Source: Symbiodinium natans (Eukaryota > Sar > Dinophyceae > Suessiales > Symbiodiniaceae). From it: a stretch of 64,000 nt of DNA. Location of the stretch: the NCBI GenBank assembly GCA_905221605.1, contig CAJNDS010002434.1:186001-250000 (forward strand), read 5' to 3'. The first letter of the stretch is position 1; the number at the start of each line of letters is the position of its first letter. The translations under genes and the position numbers were made by a program. The notes under the pieces are model-generated. The model worked only from the letters and a program-made list of their open reading frames with translations, ran no database searches and was not told the DNA's origin. Positions 11,247 to 21,226 of the stretch are shown here, in pieces.

Positions 11247-14098
11247 AAAGTACACGCGCCTCCAAAGAGAAACAACAGGACGTGTTGAGTGAGCGAGAAT
11301 CCGGGCTTCAGCTTGACCCGAGTCGAGGAGCGCTTATTCTCAAATATAATTGTTACTTCATTTCTGAGCAACACAGTCTACACAAGACACAAGGCAATGC
11401 CTCACGCTCAGAGAGCAACACGGGCTTCAGTGGTACACTCCCACACTCTCTTGTCAGAGACAGTCGCCGGGGTTGGGAAGTTTGTGCGATTTGTGGCTTG
11501 GAGTGTGCACGCGTTTTTTTGCCTTTTCGGTTTGCTGCCTGAAGAAGCCTGAAACTGAACCAGAGAGCCGCACATGCAAAAGCAGGTGCATCTCTCTTAC
11601 TTGTACGGAGTGTATCTTCTCCCGAAAAGTAGTCGCATGTATGGACAGTGTTGGAGACTCGTTAGCGGCAGGCGTACGAGCGTGCACATGTTTAGTTATC
11701 GCCATATCTGGGAACCTGCATACCTGAAATCTCGATTTAGATCTGGCTTTGGACGAGTGGCCCACGTAATTGTTGTGTGTTGGAGTGATGCAAACACGGA
11801 ATGCGTAGGAACGAGCTTTCATGGTGTGTGTTGTCGTTGTATTCACATTGTGGGTGGCGGCACTGCCAACGACAAAAGCGCAGAGTGTCGGTTTGCCTTC
11901 GTTCCATCTTTGATGAGGCCCAGGCCCGCGAACCAAGATGCGTGCTTGTGCTAAAATGCTGGTCCGCCTGCTGCTTAGATGTTGCCACCTTCCGCTTTGG
12001 CTTTGATACCAGTAGCGGTGTCGAGCAAGCGGTGCCGTGCCTTTTGCCAAGCTGTTTTTCTTTTGTCTGCGCAGCCTTCTTAGGTGCTGGACTTCGCTGT
12101 AGCTGCCACTTCTCGTACATTCAGGACTGTCCTTCGCGTCGGAGCCTTGGGGGTGCCGCAGCAAAGTGCCGCAGGCTTGGGATTTTCTGACTTCGCGGAG
12201 AGCATGGGAGAGCATGAGAAAGAATGGGAGAGCATTTTGTCAGCTTTTTCAGGAGAGGTCCCAGCTTTGCGGGCAAATCGTGTGCCAACAACGGGGAGGT
12301 AGTCCCTTGTTGTCCCTGGGCAAGTTGGAGTGTCAGAAAAAAAGCCTCAGAAAATATCTCAATATTTTTGGGTCTCGGACTCGGATCATACTGTTTTCGA
12401 TTCAGTTGCCCGACTCGCCAGTCACCCCGCTAGGCCTCCTTCTTGAATTTTCGACTCAGCCATGGACAGCGGTGGCGACAGCGGCGGCAGCTCCCATCGC
12501 GCTCGTGGACAAGCTCAGTCCCCCGGGGCGGAGTTGGTCTTTTGAGACCCAGGCCAAGAGGGCTTCAGTGAGCAAATCGGGCTGGGCTTCCAGGAGACCG
12601 CTCCGGTCATTTCCATGCCTGGAAAAGGAATGCGTGCCAGGCCTAAGTGGCAACGCAGCCGGGCAACGTTTTAGGGTGGAAAGAGCACAAGGAAAACATA
12701 CTGGCAGAAGAATTGGTTTAGGTGGAAAAGTTCCACAGTTCCGCCACAAAGAAACCTGAAGTCGCGCTGCCGGCGATCCTCTCATCCCCTAGGACGCTCT
12801 GTGCATGGACGTCCCAGCGAAAGCCCTGGGCATGCGTGAAGGCGCCGTCCAAGAAGTCCGAGGTGAAGAAATGTGAAGCCACCCTCTGGGTTCTGGTCTC
12901 CTTAGAGGGACGTCTCGGAACATCTTCCTTTTGCTTCCTCTTCTTCAGCCCTGGGCCAAACAAAATGCCCGAGGCTTGAACAGGCTAGGGAGCCACCCAG
13001 GGCAGGGCAGCAGACCGGTCTTCTTGCTTTCGGTGGAAAAGGTCTCATGCCATGGCACGGAACTTCCGCTGGTTTCGCATTGACCATGGCCTCAGGTCGC
13101 AAGACACCAGCTGCGTGACTTTGCACCAGTTCTTAGGACGCTAGTCTATTGGAGACTTCCAGCAATGCTGTAGCAATGTAGGCACTCGGGCTTTTCAGGC
13201 TTTATTGGGTTTGCTTTGCAGTATGGATGCCCTTTACAACCGCAAGCAGCCGACATTGTTGCCGGCCGTTGTGCGATGGAGCAAAAATACCTGCCTACTG
13301 CCTGCCTTTGTGCGCAGAGTACAGTGTGTTGCTTAATTGCCGGAGTGCAAAGAAGTGCCAGAAGATGGACTATTCATGGCTTGGCACCGTGGCCACCGTC
13401 GACACGTCTCAGTCGGCTCCAGGAACGGTATGCTGCGGGCGTGCCGGGTTGGGGATTGGGCCGGGCTGGGCTAGGTCTAGGTCACCTGGGCCAGGGGATA
13501 CGGCTTTACCTTGGCCATGGGCGAGATCCTCAAAGGTCTGTTGGCGGTTGTTCTGTTTTGAGAGCGGGCCTCTTCAGGCTCAGATGAGAGAGCCAAGAAG
13601 AAGGCAAAAATCACACCAGCCCCTGTTGCAGCGCACCTAGCTACGCGGCATCCCGCGACGACCAGTTGCCGCCCGCATTGTCGCTGCCACGCTTGCCTAG
13701 GTTGACGACGCCGTCGGTGGGCCCCCATCCCAGAACCTCCATCCTGATTGGGCAGTGGCCGGGAAGGGTTTTCTGTATCGGAGGCTTTACGACTTCCTGC
13801 CGCCCCCAGATCCCGTCAAGGACGAGGCAGCCAAGGCTGGATAACCTGCCTCCCATTCCGAGCAATGAAATTCCACGTGGTCAAGAGTGGGCATGTTTTT
13901 TCGGTGTGGCAGTGGTGCGGCAGGCCGCGGCAGTGAAGAACCCAGAAATTGGATGCGTCAGTAGTGTTTCACGCAGTTTACGAAGTCTTCTCAATCCCAG
14001 GTCAAGAACCATTTGTCCAGACCGGCACTTCCGCCGCCGGACAAATCCAGGCGAAGCACAGTACGGGCTTTCTGCATGCCTGATGGTTCGCGGCTGTG

Positions 14099-15786
14099 AT
14101 GGCCAGGGTGATTTTCTTAGACGTGGATGGCGTGATTTTGCCTGCGGGTTCGGGCCTTACTCAGGAAGGTCCTCAAGAAAGGGCGGGTTGCAGTTGGGAA
14201 GGGCCGGGAAGGGTGCAGGCCTAGTCCGAAGCAACGGAGGCTCTATCGACATGATTGTTGTGGACGGAGTCACGCTGCCAGCTTGAATCTGAGATGATTC
14301 GGCGCGAAAGGTGAGTCGCATGTTCTGGTGGTGCTCTGTGCCTTGCTTGCAGGCCAAAAGCCATGTTCCAAGCTCGGAAAGAAAGACTGCGAGTTGCTTT
14401 GTTGCCACGTTTTGCCAAGCGTTTTGCCACGTGTTAGGCCCACGTTTAGGCCTTTTAGGCCGCGCACCGAATAAGGTCAAGGAGAGTGACTTCTCGGCAC
14501 AGGCTATGGGAAGCCTTCGTGCGGTGCCCTCCCTGCTTGTTCGACGTGTGGTGTTGCGAAGCGCTGGCAGCTGGACCTTGAGCACACGCGTGAGAGAGGA
14601 AGAGAGCGAGAGAGAGGGAGAGAGTGTGTGTAAGTAAGTGTGTGGATGTGCTGGTGAGCTGCTATCTCCTGTTCCCAGCGCAGATTGTGCAGCAGACTGG
14701 GGCCACCATCGTTCTGTCTTCTGAGTGGAGGCTGTGGGCTTCATAGCTATTTCAGAAGTTCTTCGCCGAACATCTTGAACACCGTAGTTGTCACCAGGCG
14801 TGGTGACGATCTAAAGTCGTCGATCAATGCGGTCTTGAAGAGCCAGGAGCCTGCGAAAGAGTAGTGGGGCCACGGTTCTCTGCTGTACTGGGAGTACTTC
14901 TATTCTCGACTCTCACTGCAGGACATCCCGTCAATCCGAGACAGCACACCCATATTCCATCCAAGGACGGCTCTGCCCCAAACTTCAGATTGCCTATGTG
15001 TATTTAAGCAAATGCTTCGAGTTGACTGTGGGTTCGCAATCCGCCGCACTGGCCCCACCGGCCCCACTGGCCCCACTGGCCCCACTGGCCCCACTGGCTT
15101 GTGTCTCTTTTTGGCTTCTGTGGTCTTTGTGCGAGGCCTGAGATTCAGAAGGCGCAGCATGGTCATCAGATGTCAGCTGGCATCGGACACTTGATGTGAG
15201 ACATCACTTTTACTCGTGTTCATTCGGCTCTGAGCTGGGCGTTGGTCGCCCATGCCTCACAAGCGTGCTTGGAGATGATGTTTGTTGACATTGTGGCCGG
15301 GCAGGTGAATGCAATTTATGCCTGGTGCGAACGTCGTGCTAGAGAGATTGGCAAATGGCTCAAGGAGCGTCGGCTGCTCACGATCACAAGTCACAGGTCC
15401 GCATGTTCCGTATTTTTGTGGCAGGATCATCCTGAAGTTACTGCGTGGGTTGCGCTGGACGATCTTGACTTTGATTGGGCAGACAGTTTGAGACAAGCCG
15501 GTTGCTGACTCAGCTGCCTCATGAGCTCCGTGTAGTGACTTGCAGTTGTGACAAAAGTCTCTCAGACTGGGGTCAGCATAATGCGGTGGTGCTCGAACCA
15601 TGGCGGAGCGCCTTTTCGAAGGGGCGAGTGGACATTGACATGAGGATCAAGTGTCATGGTCAGCAGCTTTCGATTGATTCGAAGGTGGAATGTGTGTTTG
15701 TGATGTGTCCAGGCACGCCTTGGATGAAAGTCCGCTCGGTGCACACCAACGATAGGATCTGCCTCACGGATGTGGGGATCCCATAG
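14099..15786 (+). CDS. HAD-like phosphatase domain protein (multi-exon; 'Swiss-army-knife RNA repair' HAD type)
   Basis: Scattered exons in one direction reconstruct a HAD-fold hydrolase. Exon 1 from ATG 14099 reads MARVIFLDVDGVILPAG, with the nucleophile motif DVDG. Later exons read QIVQQTGATIVLSSEWRL (about 14677-14734, motif II serine and the W-R pair), GDDLKSSINAVLKSQ (about 14805-14847), DIPSIRDSTPIFHP (about 14923-14965), RAREIGKWLKERR (about 15330-15370), WVALDDLDFDWADSL (about 15446-15490, motif with the metal-binding DD) and VRSVHTNDRICLTDVGIP ending at TAG near 15786. This order matches the HAD family found with RNA-repair proteins (Pfam HAD_SAK type), whose members carry SS.WR, R..EI..W and W.A.DD. 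Substrate is unknown. A second exon between 14160 and 14660 is probably unrecognised. Intron positions are approximate. Confidence 0.68.
15046..15098. repeat. GGCCCCACT 9-bp minisatellite in an intron
   Basis: About five to six tandem copies of GGCCCCACT (the first two imperfect) lie inside a predicted intron of the HAD-like gene. Both strands read as collagen-like Gly-Pro triplets (GPT on +, GPV on -), which is a consequence of the 9-bp period and not evidence for a collagen. Confidence 0.9.
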
Positions 15787-17157
15787 CACTGATGTTGTAA
15801 GTTGTCAGCCTCAGTGGACGCGCACAGTGGTTTACAAAGGGAGGGGTCAGCAGGGCAGCGCTGGTAGCATTGTTCTTTCCTGACGGGCGAGTGTCAGGCA
15901 GATGCGGCTGAAGCAGTGCGCATTCTCCTGAACCCGCCGGCAGATCCAAAGGTCCAAAACCCAAACAGCAGTGGACTGCAGCGAGCAGCTACGGATAGCA
16001 AAGACGTAGCAGGATCTTGCAGTGCATGAATCGAGCAGACGGCTGTGGTGTTTAGATCTATTGACCACAGCATCAGGTTCCTCAGCGGCCGATTTCCTTG
16101 CAGGCCCAGAACTCTGTGCCTTTGATGCCTCCAGGTTCCGGCCGCAGTTGTTGCAGTCTTGATTCCTGAAGGTATCAAGTGGTACGCCGGTACCTCAGAG
16201 CCAGAGCCAGGCCGAGGAAGCCTTTGCTGAGCTTCAGAGCATTCAGAGCATTCAGAGCATTCAGAGCATTCAGAGCATTCAGAGCATTCAGAGCATTCAG
16301 AGCATTCAGAGCATTCAGAGCATTCAGAGCATTCAGAGCATTCAGAGCATTCAGAGCATTCAGAGCATTCAGAGCATTCAGAGCATTCAGAGCATTCAGA
16401 GCATTCAGAGCATTCAGAGCATTCAGAGCATTCAGAGCATTCAGAGCATTCAGAGCATTCAGAGCATTCAGAGCATTCAGAGCATTCAGAGCATTCAGAG
16501 CATTCAGAGCATTCAGAGCATTCAGAGCATTCAGAGCATTCAGAGCTTCAGGTCGGGTGTTCTGGCCAGCACCGAGGCTTGATCTTGATCTGCCCAAAAT
16601 GCTCTCTTCGTTGTGCCGCAGTGGCTGGAAGGATTCTGGGCCCGACCGAATACGCCTCGGGTGACGCCTGTGTCCAGTCAGTGCTCATGTACTTGGCAAG
16701 AACGTGAGACATTCCACCAAGCCCTAACGCCCATGTAATTAATTCAGCTTCTGCTTGTCAACTTGTGGTGATGTACATGTATGTCACGCATGTACAAGCA
16801 GGAATGCCAGAACGAAGAACGAAGATCAAATTCTTAGCATACGTCTCACATGCGGGGTGCTCAGCCAGATGCAAGATCAGCAAAAGACCTCTCGGATCTG
16901 GGCATCTCCAGCTTTTCTGCTTCTTGTTTTTTTGGTTCCTGGTGTGCCGGGCAACATCTATCTGCCCGCAGCATGTTCCACGTGCCTGTTCCGTTCACAT
17001 CCCGTTGTGACTCTACGCGCCAACCTCAACAGCTCAGCAGGGTGCTTTTGGTCGTTACAACAACTTCGAGAGCCAGGGTCGATTTTTGCTTTAGGCCTTT
17101 AGATTGCCTCGCAGCGCAAAGCCAACACATTGAGTCATTTCCGTGGCTGTCACGTGA
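15787..17157. other. No recognisable gene apart from the 9-bp minisatellite
   Basis: Apart from the array at 16233-16548 I find no exon-like stretch with a family motif. Long frames across the array are repeat artefacts. Confidence 0.5.
16233..16548. repeat. Homogeneous 9-bp minisatellite, about 35 copies
   Basis: The unit ATTCAGAGC repeats without a visible substitution for about 34-35 copies. Because the period is a multiple of three and lacks stops in several frames, long frames appear on both strands: (FRA)n on plus and (ALN)n on minus. The uniformity implies recent expansion or active homogenisation. No start or flanking domain supports translation. Confidence 0.95.
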
Positions 17158-17844
17158 ATGGTGACAGACGCGTCCTTGGCTCGCAATGAGCGCGGGCCCT
17201 ACGGGCGGGGACGAGCTGGAAGGCCTGGCGACGCGGTGGTAGCCGAAAAGTGCCCTTTCTGTTTGTGGGACCTGCAGAAGTGGTGGCCACACATTCGGGC
17301 GCCGGTATTCCTGGGTGGCCCTGCACATGGCGCCGCAGATGGTGCAGAGGTGAGGGAGACAATAAGTGAGGTACGCCTCTGCCATCTCAAATGCGCTGAG
17401 GAGTCACTGGAGGCCCGTGGTGGCCCTGGTGGTGGCCGTGGCGTGAAGATCGAAGCAGACTTTGCCAGCAGCTTGCGCGAGTTGCTGCTTCGAAGCCCGA
17501 ATCTCTTTGCCCGTCGGGCCGCTGCACGGGTGAGTTTGGAGGAGGAGCGGCTACAGGAGGTCGCTCGGAGCGACGAGGCACCCCGCTGGCCCTTCCGGGA
17601 GCTGCCGGCCCCGCCCAGTGCCACCTTTGCTGTGGAGGGCATCCGGGAGATGAGGCTGCAGCGTGGCGGCATGTGGCAGCATCCCGTACAACAACCCAAC
17701 AGTTTCTGGTCGAACCTGAAACGGTTGACGAGGCTGTTTGCAAAGCGAACTTGTGAAGCATTGCGTTTTCTCATTGTCACTGGATGCGATAACCAACAAT
17801 ATGTGAAGGTCCCCACTTTGACTTTTGAGGCATCTTTATGCTGA
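17158..17844 (+). CDS. Unidentified protein or exon cluster, C/H-containing (hypothetical)
   Basis: A GC-rich frame of 228 codons from ATG 17158 has coding-like composition, at least to about 17760. It contains CPFCLWDLQKWWPH near residue 32 and RLCHLKC near residue 73, a possible metal-binding Cys/His set. An Arg/Glu-rich helical stretch (RRAAARVSLEEERLQEVAR) follows. The opposite strand is also open over much of the region, so composition alone is weak evidence. The last 30 codons look unlike the rest and may be intron. No family is recognised. Confidence 0.4.
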   Translation: MVTDASLARNERGPYGRGRAGRPGDAVVAEKCPFCLWDLQKWWPHIRAPVFLGGPAHGAADGAEVRETISEVRLCHLKCAEESLEARGGPGGGRGVKIEADFASSLRELLLRSPNLFARRAAARVSLEEERLQEVARSDEAPRWPFRELPAPPSATFAVEGIREMRLQRGGMWQHPVQQPNSFWSNLKRLTRLFAKRTCEALRFLIVTGCDNQQYVKVPTLTFEASLC

Positions 17845-18339
17845 CCACGAGCAGCAACAAAAGTGTTGCGACGAGTGTTCCGTGCGTCTAAGTTTTTCAG
17901 GCATGCGCGGCAAATTTAGCTGTGTGGTGTGATCAGGAGTTCGGTTCCTGGCGCGTGGATAATGTCCTGCAGTTTGGAAGCTCCAATGCGTGCTCTAGTT
18001 GGATGCGCAACGCACGGTACATTATGATTCTGATGTATTTCGTGCTCGTGGTTCCTTTCTTTAAAGCACGCCATCCGAAAGATCATGAAAGATCGATCGT
18101 AAGGAGAGGCGCGCCATTGCACAGTTTTTATGGTGCATGCGGAACGGTCTGACTCCGAAGCCCCCCGTTTCCCTTCCGTAGACATCCCAGCTACGTCTGG
18201 CAGTTTCGACATCTGCATTTCGACATCTCCTGTTGGCATGCTTCTCAACCAACTTGGACATGCGCCTTGTGGGAGAGTTATGGACGTAACGTGACGCAAT
18301 TGCAAGGCATCCAATCGCCAAGTCGCATCTGAGGTCAGC
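17845..18339. other. Intergenic or intronic, nothing recognised
   Basis: I see no conserved motif. The upstream limit of the leucine-rich-repeat gene is not defined, so part of this stretch may be its 5' exons or introns. Confidence 0.4.
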
Positions 18340-19031
18340 GTCCCCGCTGTTGCTTAAACTTCCGAGTGAGATTGGATTTGCTCGCTCCCTGGACACGCTA
18401 TGCTTGATCTCCAACAGTCTGACAGAGCTTCCGCCCGAGGTGGGCTTATTGACTGGACTTACGCACCTGTACCTCAATGGAAATTTTCTCAAAACCTTGC
18501 CGGAATCAGTCTGCGCCTTGCCAAAGCTGCAAGAGCTGTGCCTTGACGCGAACAAGATCGAGGAACTGCCCGAAATCACTTCTGCACAGCTGGTGCTTTT
18601 GACAACGCCGGGCAACAAGATGAAGGAGGTTCGACTCGTACCCCAGCTGCAGCGCCTGGAGGTGCACGGCAACCAGATCCGGACCATAGCTTCCCTGGGA
18701 TCGCCCGTGCTGCACAACCTTGTCACCCTCAAGGCTTTGAGAAGATTTCGGTTTCATTCCAAAGAGGGCCCCGAGTGCCGTGTAGCGTGGCTTGTCAAAA
18801 GGCAAAGCTGTATCTCAGCCAAAGATTGGACACTTCTGCAGGTGATGGGAAATCAGTTGGAACGGCTGCCAGAGGAGGCCTTGGATGGGACGAGACTTTT
18901 TGTGTGAGTTGCAAGCTGTGTCGGCTTGCAATCTGTGCCAAGAAGAACAGACTGGGCTCCAGACTTTGTTGGCAATACAGGTCGCCTACATGACAAACTT
19001 GCGAATCTTGTCAGTTGCCCAAAATCGCCTG
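18340..19031 (+). CDS. Leucine-rich-repeat protein, three exons visible (partial)
   Basis: Exon A (about 18340-18733) encodes five to six LRRs of the LxxLPxxxxxLxxLxxLxLxxNxL type, for example LPPEVGLLTGLTHLYLNGN and LPKLQELCLDANKIEELP. A GC-AG intron at 18734-18841 (108 nt) restores frame to exon B, VMGNQLERLPEEAL (18842-18883). A GA-AG intron at 18884-18980 (97 nt) leads to exon C, VAYMTNLRILSVAQNRL (from 18981). Across both introns the LRR register is kept exactly, which supports these non-canonical junctions. LRRs form a protein-binding solenoid; the partner is unknown. Both ends are open: no start codon was set and no 3' end found, though CLTELSSNV near 19328 may be the next LRR fragment. 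Confidence 0.75.
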
Positions 19032-19379
19032 GGCCCCACTAGCAAGCCAAGCGTCAAAGTGTCGTGCAAATACTTCCTGGTTTTTTCACAAGTCTGCTTG
19101 TGGTGACAAGGCCTAAAATCCTTGCCGGAAGGTATATCATCCCTTCAAGGACCTGCGCTGACAGCAAGCATCCGTCCACGAGAGTTGTGATCAGACTTGG
19201 TGTTCCACGAGCTGTGCACCTTGAGAGATTTGCAGGCTTGGAGTGGCTATTGGCGTATGGGTGCCTTTGTTTGGTCTTGGCCCACACTTTCCCGCATTGG
19301 CAACATGAACTGCCTACCCACAGGAACTGCTTGACAGAGCTGTCCAGCAATGTCATGTCAGGCGGGCCAGCTCGGTACA

Positions 19380-19405
19380 TGAGAGCGAGACAGAGAGAGA
19401 GAGAG

Positions 19406-19436
<31 letters not shown>

Positions 19437-19707
19437 AATCTCACCGAGACCGGACTTGACCTGGGCGCGCCCAGAAGAAGAAGAGAGAGAGAGAGGGTAA
19501 TTATGTGGTTAGGGGAAGGGGCTTTCTTCGCGGGGATACATGTCTCACGCCGACCTTGACGTGGACAGGGCGCGCCTTGTGCGCGGAGGGTGCGTGCGTG
19601 GACCCTTCAAGCCCCGAAGAAGAAGAAGAAGAAGAAGAAGAAGAAGAAGAAGAAGAAGAAGAAGAAGAAGAAGAAGAAGAAGAAGAAGAAGAAGAAGAAG
19701 AAGAAGA
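19380..19707. repeat. GA and GAA microsatellites
   Basis: A (GA)n-rich run occupies about 19388-19495, and a GAA trinucleotide run of about 31 copies occupies about 19612-19707. The latter reads as polyglutamate, polyarginine or polylysine depending on frame. It creates apparent 84-148 codon frames that I do not regard as genes. Confidence 0.9.
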
Positions 19708-20540
19708 GAGGAGAGAGAGAGCAGCAGTAGCAGAGAGAGAGGGAGGCCCATCAGGCTCCCCATGCCGCCCCGTGCCTTGCAGGAGAAAGCATAAAGAAAT
19801 GGAGCTCCAAACTTGCAAAGAGAAGGGAAAGGGAAAGGAAAAGGGACCCTCCATGCCAGGCACATTTACACCAAATCCAGTGTCCAGGGGGACGGATGAA
19901 GGCAAAAGCAAGGCAAACTCTGAATGCACTATTTGTTCAGAAAAGGTTTAAGAACGAAAGGCCTCGACGTCCTTCGAACCCTTCGGACCCCATCGAACCG
20001 CGGGTCTGTTGAATCGGCTGCTATGCAGAGGCTGCCGGGGCTTGACAAGGTGGGCGCGTGCTTCTGCTTCTCACGCGGGCCAGCAATGCCCTGGCCAATT
20101 TCATCCAAAAGTTCCCTTTTGCCAAATTTCCCCTGCCAGGCTCCTGCTGGAGGACAATCCTCTCAAGCCCTCCACCACAGCGGCTTTGATCGAGGCAGTG
20201 CCGAGGCGGGCAATTAGACCAGAAGGGCTCAGGGGCCCAGGGCTTCGAGAGTTCTGCTTTTTTGGCTTCGTTGCGTTGTCTCGCTTTTATTGAAGAGGTC
20301 CAGCGTGAAGACGCTTGGCCTGGACACGCAGCAGGTGCCTGCACCACTGCCCGATTTCTTATCACGGAGTATTCTTGGATATTGTTGTGTTGTGGAACGG
20401 CGCAATGGGAGGTGCGGGAAGCCCTGGCAGCTTCGCCTTCGGCACCTGACCCAAGTTCACCATGAATCATGAGGTGTCATGAGTCATGGGCTGCTACACA
20501 AACGTCACTTGTCGTAAGGTCTGTAAGGAGGAGTTGCCTG
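19708..20540. other. No recognisable gene
   Basis: The frame continuing out of the GAA microsatellite ends near 19951. Beyond it there are only short conflicting open frames. Nothing is assignable. Confidence 0.45.
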
Positions 20541-20982
20541 CAGCGATTTCCGTGGGCACTGCAGCGTGCTGAGATTTCGTTGGCGAGCCAAGTGTAGAAG
20601 CTGTGCAGAATTCACCTCCGACAAGCTTTGCAACGAGCTCCCAGCTGCAGATGTTGCCGGTGCGGGGCTCCAGCCAAATCAGCTTGAAGCTGACAAGGGC
20701 ATCGCAGCTCCGACGGCCCCTGGGCAGAGACGGATGCAACGAAACTGGCCCAAACTCCCCCTGCTTTCCTGGGACAGGCAAGCAGGCGTCAAATCAGTGG
20801 CAGAACCTGGCGGGCCTGTTGACCCGGCCCTTCAACCTGCGCAGCTTCTGATCGTGGCTTTCGCAGCGTCACAGGAGCCCGGAGTTGTGAAAGTTGAGAA
20901 AGAACGTCATGGGAAAGTGATGATCATAGAGTCAAGGGAGTAGGCAGTGGGACGGTAAGAGGAGAGCTTTCTTTTTCTTCAG

Positions 20983-21226
20983 GGTGAGCCCGAGTGGTTG
21001 GGATTCCTTCGGCGCCTCCTTGAGCACGGGCAGGCCGCTGTGCAGAGCGGACGCCTGCTTCCTATTCTACGAAAACTGTTCGTTGTGTGGAACGCAGGTC
21101 TCGCCGCTGCCACCCGCTTGCATGTCCCTCTCCGACCTGCTGGAGGCAGCATGTCCTATCTGTCCAGTGCAAAAAATGAAAGAACAGCGGCGGAGGCACC
21201 GAGCGCCAGTGACTTTGACGAGAAGA
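20983..21226 (+). CDS. Unidentified exons (two candidate coding blocks)
   Basis: After a TTCTTCAG acceptor near 20982 the frame reads GEPEWLGFLRRLLEHGQAAV and continues with a Leu/Arg-rich helix to about 21096. After a GCAG near 21099 another frame reads SLSDLLEAACPICPVQKMKE and then basic residues. Both have coding-like composition and flanking splice signals, but the join between them and the family are unknown. A C-x2-C pair (CPIC) is present. Confidence 0.3.

Larger units (their letters stand above)
9110..14098. other. Unassigned, with a few exon-like stretches
   Basis: No family is recognised in about 5 kb. Possible exons on the + strand: 9265-9350, reading KLYWHFFDGADSGWTEDAM; and 13702-13838, reading KGFLYRRLYDFLPPPDPVKD preceded by an open Pro-rich stretch. 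The latter lies shortly before the HAD-like gene and might be part of an upstream gene. A 253-codon minus frame at 11454-12215 lacks motifs and looks like chance. Confidence 0.35.

Noticed and set aside
11454-12215. Minus-strand frame of 253 codons
   Set aside because: Composition is not coding-like, no motif, and every supported gene nearby is on +.
14985-15166. Collagen-like GPT/GPV proteins
   Set aside because: Both strands give Gly-Pro triplets from a 9-bp repeat inside an intron.
15340-15365. SL-like AAATGGCTCAAG
   Set aside because: It lies in frame within the conserved REIGKWLKE exon of the HAD-like gene, so coding explains it.
16175-16664. Long frames of (FRA)n and (ALN)n on opposite strands
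   Set aside because: They are created by the stop-free 9-bp minisatellite; no start context or non-repeat domain.
19505-19951. Polyglutamate/polylysine/polyarginine proteins
   Set aside because: GAA microsatellite translation in different frames.
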